A stretch of 64,000 nucleotides of DNA from Phenylobacterium sp. J367. GTDB lineage: Bacteria; Pseudomonadota; Alphaproteobacteria; Caulobacterales; Caulobacteraceae. The position numbers and the translations under genes were made by a program. The notes under the pieces are model-generated. The model saw nothing but the letters and a program-made list of their open reading frames with translations. It did not search any database and had not been told where the DNA came from. Positions 30,108 through 39,593 of the stretch are shown in pieces. Location: the NCBI RefSeq assembly GCF_024699985.1, contig NZ_JAJONA010000001.1, positions 3,974,501-4,038,500 on the forward strand, in the 5' to 3' direction. The first letter of the stretch is position 1. Each line of letters begins with the position of its first letter.

Positions 30108-30880
30108 CAGGACGCTTTCTGGTTGCGGCGCCAGATCTCCAGCATGCCGCGGATTGTCAGGTCGGGGTCGAACCGGTCGATCGAGGTTGTCGCCCCATGG
30201 AAGAGCGAGGCCACGCCGCCCGTGGCGACCACGGTCATCGGGCGGGCCTGCTCGGCCTTGATACGGGAGATGAGGCCTTCGATCAGCGCTATATAGCCCC
30301 AGAACACGCCGGATTGCATGGCCCCCACGGTATCGGTCCCCACCACCCGCTGGGGCTTCTGGATGGCGACGCGCGGGAGTTTCGCCGCCGCGTTGTGCAA
30401 CGCCTCCATGGAGAGGTTGATCCCCGGTGCGATCACCCCGCCTTCGAAGGCCCCGTCGGGCGCGACGACGTCGAAGGTGGTGGCGGTCCCGGAGTCGATG
30501 ACGATCAGGGCCCCCTCGTAGGCCACATGGGCCCCGATGGCGTTGACCAGGCGGTCCGCGCCGGCCTCCGACGGCTTGTCGATCCTGACGGCGATCCCGA
30601 GCTCCGCGTTCTCTCCGATCACCAGGGGCTCAACGTGCAGGTAGCGGCGGGCGAGGTTGCGCAGGTTGAAGATCGACTGCGGCACCACGCTGGAGATGAT
30701 GCAGGCGTTGAACACGCCGAGCTGCAGCCCGGCCATGTTGAGGAGCTGGGAGAGCCAGACGGCGTATTCGTCGGCGGTGCGCGAGCTCTCGGTGGCCGCG
30801 CGCCACTGGGCCGTCCAGCGCTCCCCGTCGTGGACGGCGAACAGCGTATTGGTATTGCCCTGCTCGATGGCCAGAAGCAT
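30107..30880 (-). CDS. coaX: type III pantothenate kinase CoaX
   Basis: Phosphorylates pantothenate in CoA synthesis. 257 aa. Phosphate-binding LLAIEQGNTNTLFAVHDG at the N-terminus, VDKPSEAGADRLVNAIGAH-type motif (here IDKPSEAGADRLVNAIGAH), and second nucleotide motif ALIVIDSGTATTFDVV. The usual DxGNT first motif reads EQGNT here, Glu in place of Asp. Located between birA (TGATG overlap) and rnj (TGATG overlap). The gene is intact. Confidence 0.94.
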   Translation of the reverse strand: MLLAIEQGNTNTLFAVHDGERWTAQWRAATESSRTADEYAVWLSQLLNMAGLQLGVFNACIISSVVPQSIFNLRNLARRYLHVEPLVIGENAELGIAVRIDKPSEAGADRLVNAIGAHVAYEGALIVIDSGTATTFDVVAPDGAFEGGVIAPGINLSMEALHNAAAKLPRVAIQKPQRVVGTDTVGAMQSGVFWGYIALIEGLISRIKAEQARPMTVVATGGVASLFHGATTSIDRFDPDLTIRGMLEIWRRNQKAS

Positions 30881-31620
30881 CAGGACTCCCCGAAGAAGAC
30901 GTCGCCTGCCGTTATGCGCTCAAGGCCGCCGTCGTCCAGCCTGAGCCGGAGCGCGCCGTCGAGATCGAGGCCCTCCGCGACGCCGGTAAGGGTCCGGGCG
31001 GGCAGCCTGGCCTCGCAGCGGTCGCCGAGGCCCATGGCCCGGGCCGTCCAGCCCTGGGCGATCGGCGCGAACCCCTGGGTGGCCCACAGCGACCGCCAGG
31101 CCTCGAAGCGTCCGGTGAGGACCTCCAGGGCGTCCAGCGGCTTCGGCGGCGCGCCGGTCATGAATTCCGCGAACGCCGCGGCGGGCCGTTCCACGTCCTG
31201 CGGGGCGTGGGCGAGGTTCACGCCGACGCCGATCGCGAGCCAGAGCCGGCCGTCGGCGCGGGCGCCGGATTCCACGAGGATGCCGACCGCCTTGCGGCCA
31301 TGCACCAGGACGTCGTTGGGCCATTTCAGCCGGGCCGCCCCCTCGCCCAGGCAGGTGTCGGCGAGGTCGCAGGCGGCGAGCGCGGCCACGAAGGAGACCT
31401 GGGCGGCCTCCACCGGCGGCCGGTCGGTGGTCATCAGGAGCGTCGCGGCGAGGTTGCCCCGGTTCGTGGACCAGGCGCGGCCGCGACGCCCGCGGCCGGC
31501 GGTCTGCACCGCCGCTGTCAGCCAGACGGGACCGCCCTCCCCGGCTTCGGCCCGGCGGCGCGCTTCGGCGTTGGTGCTGTCGAGCTCGTCGTAGGCTTCG
31601 ATCGGCGGGTGAGCCGCCAA
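30880..31620 (-). CDS. birA: biotin-[acetyl-CoA-carboxylase] ligase, no repressor domain
   Basis: Attaches biotin to carboxylase carrier domains. About 246 aa. AVQTAGRGRRGRAWSTNRGN is the biotinyl-AMP loop, ARLKWPNDVLVHGRKAVGIL the catalytic core, and the small C-terminal domain begins about GDRCEARLPA. There is no N-terminal winged helix, so this is the monofunctional ligase and not a biotin repressor. The best start is a TTG at 31620, before the nuoN stop; no ATG is available and no clear ribosome site is seen, so coupling to nuoN translation is likely. Overlaps coaX (TGATG). Confidence 0.92.
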   Translation of the reverse strand: MAAHPPIEAYDELDSTNAEARRRAEAGEGGPVWLTAAVQTAGRGRRGRAWSTNRGNLAATLLMTTDRPPVEAAQVSFVAALAACDLADTCLGEGAARLKWPNDVLVHGRKAVGILVESGARADGRLWLAIGVGVNLAHAPQDVERPAAAFAEFMTGAPPKPLDALEVLTGRFEAWRSLWATQGFAPIAQGWTARAMGLGDRCEARLPARTLTGVAEGLDLDGALRLRLDDGGLERITAGDVFFGES

Positions 31621-31621
31621 A

Positions 31622-33052
31622 TCAGGCCAGTCCGAACGCGGCCGCGGCGCGCGCCGCGGCCTGGTCGAGGCCGCGAAGCGCGAGCACCACAACAGGGAAC
31701 GAGAACAGCGCCAGGCCCACGCCGATCAGGCGGGCCTCGAAGGCCGGCTTGTCGGTCGCGCCCGGGGCCGCGTCGAACCACATCACCTTGATCAGGCGCA
31801 GGTAGTAGAAGGCCGCCACGACCGAACCCACCAGGCCCAGCACCGCCGCCCAGGTCAGGCCGCCGTCGATGGCCGCCTTGAACACATAGATCTTGGCGAA
31901 GAAGCCCGAGAACGGAGGCAGGCCCAGCGCCGACAGCGAGAAGGCGGTCATGGCCAGGGCGATGCCCGGCTGCTGCTTGATGAGGCCGGCCATGTCCTCG
32001 ATGGTCTCCATCGCCCGGCCCTGGCGCGACAGGGCGGCCAGGCAGGCGAAGAAGCCGGTCACGTCGATCATGTAGAGGACCATGAAGACCAGCATGGCCT
32101 GCACGCCCTCGTTGGTGCCGGCGGCGAGGCCGAGGACGGCGTAGCCGATGTTGGCGATCGAGGAGTAGGCCCACAGGCGCTTCAGGTTCTTCTGGGCGAG
32201 GCCCGCGAAGGCGCCGACGAAGATCGAGATCAGGGCGATCGCGACCAGCACCTGCTGCCACTGCGGGATCGCGCCGGCGAAGCCTTCGGCCAGGACGCGG
32301 GCGAAGAGCACCATGGCGGCGAGCTTCGGGGCGGCGGCGAAGAAGGCCACCACGGGCGTGGGCGCGCCTTCGTAGACGTCGGGCGTCCACATGTGGAACG
32401 GCGCGGCAGAGACCTTGAAGGCCAGGCCGCAGATCAGGAAGACCAGGCCGAACAGCAGGCCGGTGTTGCCCGGCTGGCCGGCGACCGCGGCGATGTCGGC
32501 GAAGACGGTCGAGCCGGCGAAGCCGTAGATCAGGCTGGAGCCGTACAGCAGCAGGCCCGACGAGAGCGCGCCCAGCACGAAGTACTTGAGGCCGGCCTCC
32601 GAGGCCTTGCCGTCCTCGCGGTGCATGGCGGCCAGGATGTAGAGCGCCAGCGAGTGCAGCTCGATACCGACGTAGAGGCTGATCAGGTCGCCGGCCGAGG
32701 CCATCATGCCCATGCCGAGCGCGGCCAGCACGATGAGCACCGGGAACTCGAAGTTCTTCACGCCCCGGCGCTCGAACCAACTCTGGCCGAGGGGGATGGC
32801 GACGGCGGAGGCCGCGTAGATCGCCACCTTGGCGAAGACGGCGGCGTCGTCGGCGATGAGGCCGCCGGCGAAGGCGCGGCCGAGCGGGCCCGTGGCGGCG
32901 GCGAAGGCGGCGCCCAGCAGGGCGACGACGGCGGCGGCGGCGATCGCTGCGGTCATCCTCGGCGCGAAGGCGCCCCAGACCAGCAGCAGCAGCGCCGCGC
33001 CGGCCAGGATCAGCTCGGGGAAAGCCAGGCCGATGTCGGTGGAGAACGTCAT
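31622..33052 (-). CDS. nuoN: NADH-quinone oxidoreductase subunit N
   Basis: Proton-pumping membrane-arm subunit of complex I, homologous to Na+/H+ antiporters. 476 aa, about 14 membrane helices. The discontinuous-helix region reads GLAFKVSAAPFHMWTPDVYE with the conserved Lys and His. QKNLKRLWAYSSIANIGYAV and LALLSLSGLPPFSGFFAK-type segment (here AFSLSALGLPPFSGFFAKIY) follow. Last nuo gene; 7 nt after nuoM, with birA starting just before its stop. The gene is intact. Confidence 0.96.
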   Translation of the reverse strand: MTFSTDIGLAFPELILAGAALLLLVWGAFAPRMTAAIAAAAVVALLGAAFAAATGPLGRAFAGGLIADDAAVFAKVAIYAASAVAIPLGQSWFERRGVKNFEFPVLIVLAALGMGMMASAGDLISLYVGIELHSLALYILAAMHREDGKASEAGLKYFVLGALSSGLLLYGSSLIYGFAGSTVFADIAAVAGQPGNTGLLFGLVFLICGLAFKVSAAPFHMWTPDVYEGAPTPVVAFFAAAPKLAAMVLFARVLAEGFAGAIPQWQQVLVAIALISIFVGAFAGLAQKNLKRLWAYSSIANIGYAVLGLAAGTNEGVQAMLVFMVLYMIDVTGFFACLAALSRQGRAMETIEDMAGLIKQQPGIALAMTAFSLSALGLPPFSGFFAKIYVFKAAIDGGLTWAAVLGLVGSVVAAFYYLRLIKVMWFDAAPGATDKPAFEARLIGVGLALFSFPVVVLALRGLDQAAARAAAAFGLA

Positions 33053-33059
33053 GACAGGC

Positions 33060-34548
33060 TTAGCCCCCGACCGCCGCGCGGTAGACCGAGACGAGCTGGT
33101 CGACCGAAGCCGCGGTCACGTTGAACACAGAGTTGGGCTGGACGCCCAGGTAGAGGGTGGAGACGATCAGCGGCAGGAAGATCACCCACTCGCGCCAGTC
33201 GAGATCCTCGATGGCGGCGAGCTTCGGGTTGGCGAGCTCGCCGAAGATCACCCGGCGGTAAAGGGTCAGCGCATAGACCGCCGACAGTATGACGCCGGTG
33301 GCCGCGACAATCGCCGTCCAGGTCGACGCCTGGTAGACGCCGGTCATGGTCAGGATCTCGCCGACGAAGCCGGAGGTGCCCGGCAGGCCGACGTTGCCCA
33401 TGGTGAAGAGCATGAAGACCGCCGCGTACCAGGGCATGCGGTTCACGAGGCCGCCGTAGAACGCGATCTCGCGGGTGTGCATGCGGTCGTAGACCACGCC
33501 GACGCAGAGGAAGAGCGCGCCGGAGATCACCCCGTGGGAGATCATCTGGAAGAGCGCGCCCTGCTCGCCCGCCGCGTTGCCCGAGAAGATGCCCATGGTC
33601 ACGAAGCCCATGTGGGCGACCGACGAATAGGCGATCAGCTTCTTGATGTCGGTCTGCCGGAAGGCGACGAGCGAGGTGTAGACCACCGCGATCACGCTCA
33701 GCGCGAACACCAGCGGGGTGAACATCTCCGACGCGTTCGGGAACATCGGCAGGCTGAAGCGCATGAAGCCGTAGCCGCCCATCTTCAGCAGGATGCCCGC
33801 CAGGATGACGGAGCCCGCGGTGGGCGCCTCCACGTGGGCGTCCGGCAGCCAGGTGTGCACCGGCCACATGGGCATCTTCACCGCGAAGGAGGCGAAGAAG
33901 GCGAGCCAGAGCCAGGTCTGCAGGTTCGGATCGAACTTGTAGGCCATCAGTTCGGGGATCGAGCTGGTGCCGGCGACGCCGATCATCGCCAGGATGGCGG
34001 CCAGCATCAGCACGGAGCCCAGCAGCGTGTAGAGGAAGAACTTGAAGGCCGCGTAGACGCGCCGCGCCCCGCCCCAGATGCCGATGATCAGGAACATCGG
34101 GACCAGGCCGAACTCGAAGAAGACGTAGAACAGCACGATGTCGAGGGCGCAGAAGACGCCGATCACCAGGGTCTCGAGGACCAGGAAGGCGATCATGTAC
34201 TCGGGCACCCGGTTCTCGATGGAGCGCCAGGAGGCCGCGATGCAGAGCGGCATCAGGAAGGCCGTCAGCAGGACGAACAGCACCGAGATGCCGTCGACGC
34301 CCATCCGGTAGGTGATCCCCCGCGAACCACGGGATCTCCTCCAGGAACTGGAAGCCCGGGTCCGCCGGGTTGAACTGGACGACCAGCAGCACCGACAGCA
34401 GGAAGGTGGCGAGCGTGGTGACCAGCGCGATCCACTTGGATGCATTGACCACGCCGGCGTCCTCGCTCCCGCGCACCAGGCGCAGGATCAGAATGCCGGC
34501 CACGCCCACCAGCGGGGCGTAGGTGATGAGGGAAAGCAGCCCGGTCAT
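33060..34548 (-). CDS. nuoM: NADH-quinone oxidoreductase subunit M, frame broken
   Basis: Second antiporter-like subunit of the complex I membrane arm. The N-terminus SLITYAPLVGVAGILILRLV runs to EEIPWFAG, then breaks. The rest has AVKMPMWPVHTWLPDAHVEA with the conserved Lys, ASVKKLIAYSS-type motif (here TDIKKLIAYSSVAHMGFVTM), and GLPGTSGFVGEILTM. The break is one extra C in 34317-34321; repair gives FAGITYRMGVDGISV. Repaired length 495 aa. Between nuoL (18 nt) and nuoN (7 nt). Probable sequencing error. Confidence 0.95.
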
Positions 34549-34566
34549 ATCGTCAGCGCCCTCCCC

Positions 34567-36824
34567 TTAGGCGTTCCACGCCCAGAGGGCGTAGGTCAGC
34601 AGGCCTGCGACGCCGAGGAGCATCACGAAGGCGTAGTGGTAGACGTAGCCGGTCTGCAGGCGGCCCGTGCCGCGGCCGACCGCATAGGAGACGGCCGACA
34701 CGCCATCGGGGCCGAGGCCGTCGATGATCTTCTGGTCGCCGCCCTTCCAGAACAGGTCGCCCAGGAACTTCGCCGCGCGGACGAAGGTCGCCTGGTAGAG
34801 CTCGTCGAAGAACCACTTGTTGTAGAAGAACACGTAGAGCGGCCCGCCGCGGGCGGCCAGGCGCGCGCCCAGTCCTTCCCGCAGCAGATAGACGTAGGCC
34901 GCGATCAGCAGGCCAAGCACCGAGGCCAACAGCGGGGCCAGGATGACCCAGGCCGGCGCGTGGTGTCCGCCCCCTCCTCCGCATGCTCGGGCGCCGGGCC
35001 GGCCGCGGCCTGGGCCGCGTGGCTGGGCGCGCCGACCGCTTCCGGCGCATGGGCGGCCGCCGGCGCGGCGTCGTGGGCCGGACCCGCGGCGACGGCTTCC
35101 GCCGGGGCGTGGTGGGCCGGGGCGTTGTAGATGGCGCCGCGCCAGAACTCGGCCTTCTCGTCGCCGATGAACTGATGGTGGAAGGCGAAGCCCGCGCCGA
35201 TGGCGCCGACCGCCAGAACGATCAGCGGGATCCGCATGGACCACGGGCTCTCGTGGGGCTTGTGGTCATGGTGGCCGTGGCCGTGGCCGTGGTGGCCATG
35301 GTCCGCAGGCTCGGCCAGCGGCTCGTCGTGGGTCTCGTGCTGCGCGGCGCTGGCGTGGTCGCTGTGCGCGCCGTGGGCGGCGTCGTGGTGGTCGCGGTTG
35401 TGCCAGTGGTGCTCGAGGTCCTCGGGCGTCCAGCGGGCGTGGCCGTTGAAGGTGAAGAAGGCGACGCGCCAGGAATAGAAGGCGGTCAGGCCGGCCACCA
35501 AGATGCCGATGACGAAGGCGAAGTAGCCGAAGCTGTCGCCCGCCTGGGCGGCTTCCCACGCCGCGTGGATGATTGCGTCCTTCGAGTAGAAACCGGCGAA
35601 GCCCAGGTCGATGAACGGGATGCCCAGGCCGGTGATGGCGATGGTGCCGACGGTCATCACCGCGAAGGTCCACTTCATGTAGGGCATCAGCGCGCCATAG
35701 CGGCGCATGTCCTGCTCGTGGGCCATGCCGTGGATCACCGAGCCGGCGCCCAGGAACAGCAGGGCCTTGAAGAAGGCGTGGGTGAACAGGTGGAACATCG
35801 CCGCCTGGTAGGCGCCGACGCCGGCCGCGAAGAACATGTAGCCGAGCTGCGAGCAGGTCGAATAGGCGATGACCCGCTTGATGTCGTTCTGGGTCAGGCC
35901 CACGGTCGCGGCGAACAGCGCCGTCACCGCGCCGACGACGGTCACGATGTGCTTGGCCACCGGGGCGTACTCGAACATCGGCGACAGCAGGCAGACCATG
36001 TAGACGCCGGCGGTCACCATGGTCGCCGCGTGGATCAGGGCCGACACGGGGGTCGGGCCTTCCATGGCGTCCGGCAGCCAGGTGTGCAGGAAGAACTGGG
36101 CGGACTTGCCCATGGCGCCGACGAAGAGCAGAGCGCAGGCGAGATCCATCAGCCGCCAGGAGTGGCCAGCGAATTCCCAGGCGCGGTCGGCGTTGGCGGC
36201 GACCGCCGGGAAGATCTCAGCGAACTGGATGGTCCCGAAGGCCCAGAACACCGTCATGATGCCGAGCGCGAAGCCGAAGTCGCCGACCCGGTTGACCACG
36301 AAGGCCTTGATCGCGGCGGCGTTCGCCGTGGGCTTCTTGTACCAGAAGCCGATCAAGAGGTAGCTCGCCAGGCCCACGCCTTCCCAGCCGAAGAACAGCT
36401 GCATGAAGTCGGCGGCGCTGATGAGCGCCAGCATGGCGAAGGTGAACAGCGACAGGTAGGCGAAGAACCGCGGCTTGTGCGGGTCCTCGGCCATGTAGCC
36501 CCACGAGTAGAGGTGCACGAGCGACGATACCGACGTCACCACCACCAGCATGACCGCCGAGAGGGCGTCGAAGCGGAAGGCCCAGTGCGACTGGAAGTCG
36601 CCCACGGTGATGAAGGGCGCGTAGGTGACCACGAAGGGCTCGATCGCCCCGCCCATCCACTGGAGGAAGACCACCCAGGAGAGGATCGCGGAGAGGAACA
36701 GGAAGCCGGTCGTGACCGCCTGGGACGGCACGTTGCCGATCTTGCGGCCGAACAGGCCGGCGACGACGGCGCCGATCAGCGGGCCGAAGAGGATGATGCT
36801 GACGAGGGTTTCGGCGGCAGGCAT
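34567..36824 (-). CDS. nuoL: NADH-quinone oxidoreductase subunit L with His-rich insert, frame broken
   Basis: Distal antiporter-like complex I subunit with the long lateral helix. MPAAETLVSIILFGPLIGAV start, GKSAQFFLHTWLPDAMEGPT with the conserved Lys and His, LTQNDIKRVIAYSTCSQLGY, and FSKDAI-type motif (here GFYSKDAIIHAAW) are all present. Around residues 485-545 an extra-membrane loop is extremely His-rich (HHWHNRDHHDAAHGAHSDHA, later HGHHGHGHGHHDH). An Ala/Pro/His-rich stretch follows the next TM. The frame then breaks at the C run 34970-34974 (net -1) before the last helix (HHAPAWVILAPLLASVLG). Repaired length about 752 aa, longer than E. coli NuoL (613). Confidence 0.94.
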
Positions 36825-36834
36825 GGGTGTGCGC

Positions 36835-37143
36835 TCAGCCCTTCATCATCGAGGCGTCATCGACCGAGATGTCGCCGCGGTTACGGAAGAAGGTGACGAG
36901 GATGGCCAGGCCCACGGCCGCTTCGGCCGCGGCGACGGTCAGCACGAACATGGCGAAGATCTGCCCCACCACGTTGTGCAGATAGACCGAGAAGGCCACC
37001 AGGTTGATGTTCACGGCGAGCAGGATCAGCTCGATCGACATCAGGATGACGATGATGTTCTTCCGGTTCACGAAGATCCCGAAGACCCCGATCGTGAACA
37101 GGATGGCGGCGACCGCCAGATAGTGGGCGAGCCCGATGATCAT
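36835..37143 (-). CDS. nuoK: NADH-quinone oxidoreductase subunit K
   Basis: Small membrane-arm subunit with three TM helices, part of the proton path next to NuoJ. 102 aa. Helix 2 carries NRKNIIVILMSIELILLAVN with the conserved Glu, and helix 3 has VLTVAAAEAAVGLAILV with the second Glu. ATG 37143 overlaps the nuoJ stop (ATGA). The gene is intact. Confidence 0.96.
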   Translation of the reverse strand: MIIGLAHYLAVAAILFTIGVFGIFVNRKNIIVILMSIELILLAVNINLVAFSVYLHNVVGQIFAMFVLTVAAAEAAVGLAILVTFFRNRGDISVDDASMMKG

Positions 37144-37760
37144 TCGCCGATCCCCTTGCCCGGCTTGAGGTCGAGGATGCGCATGCCGGTCTTCGGCGTG
37201 CGCAGGACCTGGTCCATCATCACCTGGCGGCGGACGCCCGGCTTGTGGCGCAGCGTCAGCACAATGGCGCCGATCATGGCGACCAGGAGCACCAGGCCGG
37301 CGGCCTGGAAGAAGTAGACATAGTCCGTGTAGAGCACCCGGCCGATGGCCTCGGCGTTGGTGACGTCGACGGCGCCCGAGGCGTTGGGCGTGTCGTTCGC
37401 GGCGGCCGCGCCGCGGGTGGCCACGGTAGTCGACACCATCACCATCTCGGCGACCAGGATGCCGGCCACCACCAGGCCCAGCGGCAGGTAGCGGGCGAAG
37501 CCCTGGCGAAGCGCGGCGAAGTCCACGTCGAGCATCATCACGACGAAGAGGAAGAGCACCGCGACCGCGCCGACGTAGACGACGACCAGGAGCATGGCCA
37601 GGAACTCCGCGCCGAGCAGCACGAAGAGGCCCGCCGCCGAGAAGAACGACAGGATCAGCCACAGGACGGAGTGGACCGGGTTCCGCGCCGAGACGACGGC
37701 GAAACCGGCCAGGACGGTCACCGCCGCCAGCAAGTAAAATGCGATCGCCTGAAGGGCCAT
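37140..37760 (-). CDS. nuoJ: NADH-quinone oxidoreductase subunit J
   Basis: Membrane-arm subunit with five TM helices. 206 aa. FAVVSARNPVHSVLWLILSF and LVVVYVGAVAVLFLFVVMML (the pi-bulge TM3 region) are the diagnostic segments. The C-terminal tail ends GMRILDLKPGKGIGE. Starts 73 nt after nuoI, a gap with no recognisable gene, and overlaps nuoK (ATGA). The gene is intact. Confidence 0.95.
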   Translation of the reverse strand: MALQAIAFYLLAAVTVLAGFAVVSARNPVHSVLWLILSFFSAAGLFVLLGAEFLAMLLVVVYVGAVAVLFLFVVMMLDVDFAALRQGFARYLPLGLVVAGILVAEMVMVSTTVATRGAAAANDTPNASGAVDVTNAEAIGRVLYTDYVYFFQAAGLVLLVAMIGAIVLTLRHKPGVRRQVMMDQVLRTPKTGMRILDLKPGKGIGE

Positions 37761-37833
37761 CGGCGGGTTCTAGCTCCCTGAGAAAACTGAGGTCTGCGTC
37801 TATGCCGGACGGCCGCGGAATCGCGCGGCTGTC

Positions 37834-38325
37834 TTAGCGATAGGGCGCATCGAGTTCCAGATTCTTCGCGATCTCCCGTTCCCAGCGGTCGCCGTTATCG
37901 AGCAGGCGCTCCTTGTCGTAGTAGAGCTCCTCGCGGGTCTCCACGGCGAACTCCAGGTTCGGCCCCTCCACGATGGCGTCCACCGGACACGCCTCCTGGC
38001 ACAGGCCGCAGTAGATGCACTTGACCATGTCGATGTCGTAGCGGGTCGTGCGGCGCGAGCCGTCCTCGCGGGGCTCCGCCTCGATGGTGATCGCCTGGGC
38101 CGGGCAGATGGCCTCGCAGAGCTTGCAGGCGATGCAGCGCTCTTCCCCGTTGGGATACCGGCGCAGCGCATGCTCGCCGCGGAAGCGCGGGCTCTGCGGG
38201 TTGCGCTCGTGCGGGTACTGCACGGTCTTCTTGGGACGCACCATGTGCTTCATGGCGAGGCCGAAGGCCCCGGCGAAGTCGAGGAGCGCCGCTCCCTTCA
38301 TCGCCTGTCCGATCCGATTGAGCAT
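37834..38325 (-). CDS. nuoI: NADH-quinone oxidoreductase subunit I
   Basis: Carries the two [4Fe-4S] clusters N6a and N6b between the peripheral arm and the quinone site. 163 aa. Two ferredoxin motifs are intact: ERCIACKLCEAICPAQAI and VKCIYCGLCQEACPVDAI. The N-terminal amphipathic helix region FAGAFGLAMKHMVRPKKTVQ and the end ELDAPYR are typical of the alphaproteobacterial and mitochondrial form. It follows the small lipoprotein gene by 1 nt. The gene is intact. Confidence 0.96.
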   Translation of the reverse strand: MLNRIGQAMKGAALLDFAGAFGLAMKHMVRPKKTVQYPHERNPQSPRFRGEHALRRYPNGEERCIACKLCEAICPAQAITIEAEPREDGSRRTTRYDIDMVKCIYCGLCQEACPVDAIVEGPNLEFAVETREELYYDKERLLDNGDRWEREIAKNLELDAPYR

Positions 38326-38326
38326 C

Positions 38327-38521
38327 TCAGGTCCTCTCGCAGGCGTAGTCTTCCAGGTACTGGGAGTCTCCGCCTCGCTTCAGCGTCAGTTTTCCCCCCT
38401 TCGCGGCGCAGGCGGCCTGCGCGCGCTGGAGGTCGTCGTAGGTGGCCACGCCACCGGCTGGCATGGCCGTGGCGCAGGCGGCGACGCCCAGGGCCAGCAG
38501 CGATGCCAGGATCGTCCTCAT
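38327..38521 (-). CDS. small lipoprotein encoded inside the nuo operon
   Basis: 64 aa. A lipoprotein signal (MRTILASLLALGVAACAT) has a VAAC lipobox, so the mature part would be about 50 residues anchored by Cys-16. Mature sequence: TYDDLQRAQAACAAKGGKLT, then GGDSQYLEDYACERT, with two further Cys that could pair. ATG 38521 overlaps the nuoH stop (ATGA) and its own stop lies 1 nt before nuoI, so it is fully embedded and coupled in the operon. I recognise no family; it is not one of the 14 standard Nuo subunits. Confidence 0.8.
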   Translation of the reverse strand: MRTILASLLALGVAACATAMPAGGVATYDDLQRAQAACAAKGGKLTLKRGGDSQYLEDYACERT

Positions 38522-39591
38522 GCGTACACGCGCCAGCCGGCGACGAGCGCCACGGCGACCAGCGAGGTCGGCAGGAAGATCTTCCAGCCCAGCCGCATGA
38601 GCTGGTCGTAGCGGTAGCGGGGCGTGATGGCGCGGACCATGGCGTTCATGAAGAACACGAAGAAGGTCTTGGCCATGTAGAAGAACAGGCCGTGCAGGCT
38701 GACCAGCACCGCCGGCCAGGTGGCCAGGTAGTCCTCCGGCCAGGGCGCGTGCCAGCCGCCCAGGAAGAGCACCGCCATCAGGCCGCTCATCAGGACGATG
38801 TTGGCGGTCTCGGCCAGGTAGAACAGCATGTAGGGCGTGGAGCCGTATTCAACCGCGTAGCCGGCCACGAGTTCGGACTCGGCTTCCGGCAGGTCGAAGG
38901 GCGGACGGTTCGTCTCGGCCAGGCTGGAGATGAAGAAGATCACGCCCATCGGGAACATGACGAGGATCAGCGGCAGATTGTGCGGGAAGCCGCCGCCGAA
39001 CATGTTCCAGTTCCAGAAGCCGCCCGCCTGCTGCTGGGTGATCGCCGTCAGGTTCATGCTGCCCGCAAGCAGGATGACCGTGACGATCACGAAGCCGATG
39101 GAGACCTCGTAGGAGACCATCTGGGCCGCGGAGCGCAAGGAGCCCAGGAACGGGTACTTCGAGTTGGACGCCCAGCCGCCCATGATGATCCCGTAGACGC
39201 CGAGCGACGATACGGCGAACAGGTAGAGGATCCCGACGTTGATGTCGGAGACCACCCAGTTCGGCGCCACCGGCATCACCGCCCAGGCGCCGAGCGCCAG
39301 GGTGACCGAGATGATCGGGGCCAGCAGGAAGACCGCCTTGTCGGCGCCCGCCGGGATGATCAGCTCCTTGATCAGGAACTTGCCGAGGTCGGCGAAGGAC
39401 TGCAGCAGGCCGAAGGGGCCGACGACGTTCGGGCCTTTGCGCATCTGCGCGCCCGCGAAGATCTTGCGGTCGCCGTAGATGATGAAGGCGATGCACAGCA
39501 GGAGGACGACGGTGATCGCCAGGATGTGCGCCACCGTCCCGATGGTCCAGCCGACAGGCGTGGCCCAGAAGCTTTGGGTCGCAGGTTCCAT
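38518..39591 (-). CDS. nuoH: NADH-quinone oxidoreductase subunit H
   Basis: Membrane subunit forming the quinone chamber with NuoB and NuoD. 357 aa, eight TM helices. Diagnostic segments: YGDRKIFAGAQMRKGPNVVG, LADLGKF-type (here LQSFADLGKFLIKELI), VISFEV-type (MVSYEVSIGFVIVTVI), and ETNRPPFDLPEAESELVAGY with the acidic quinone-site residues. ATG 39591 (MEPATQSFW) is used; in-frame sequence upstream overlaps nuoG and is not conserved-looking. 2 nt after nuoG. The gene is intact. Confidence 0.96.
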   Translation of the reverse strand: MEPATQSFWATPVGWTIGTVAHILAITVVLLLCIAFIIYGDRKIFAGAQMRKGPNVVGPFGLLQSFADLGKFLIKELIIPAGADKAVFLLAPIISVTLALGAWAVMPVAPNWVVSDINVGILYLFAVSSLGVYGIIMGGWASNSKYPFLGSLRSAAQMVSYEVSIGFVIVTVILLAGSMNLTAITQQQAGGFWNWNMFGGGFPHNLPLILVMFPMGVIFFISSLAETNRPPFDLPEAESELVAGYAVEYGSTPYMLFYLAETANIVLMSGLMAVLFLGGWHAPWPEDYLATWPAVLVSLHGLFFYMAKTFFVFFMNAMVRAITPRYRYDQLMRLGWKIFLPTSLVAVALVAGWRVYA

Positions 39592-39593
39592 GC

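Noticed and set aside
30880..31620. BirA as biotin-operon repressor
   Set aside because: No N-terminal winged-helix domain; the frame upstream of the TTG is a shadow of nuoN.
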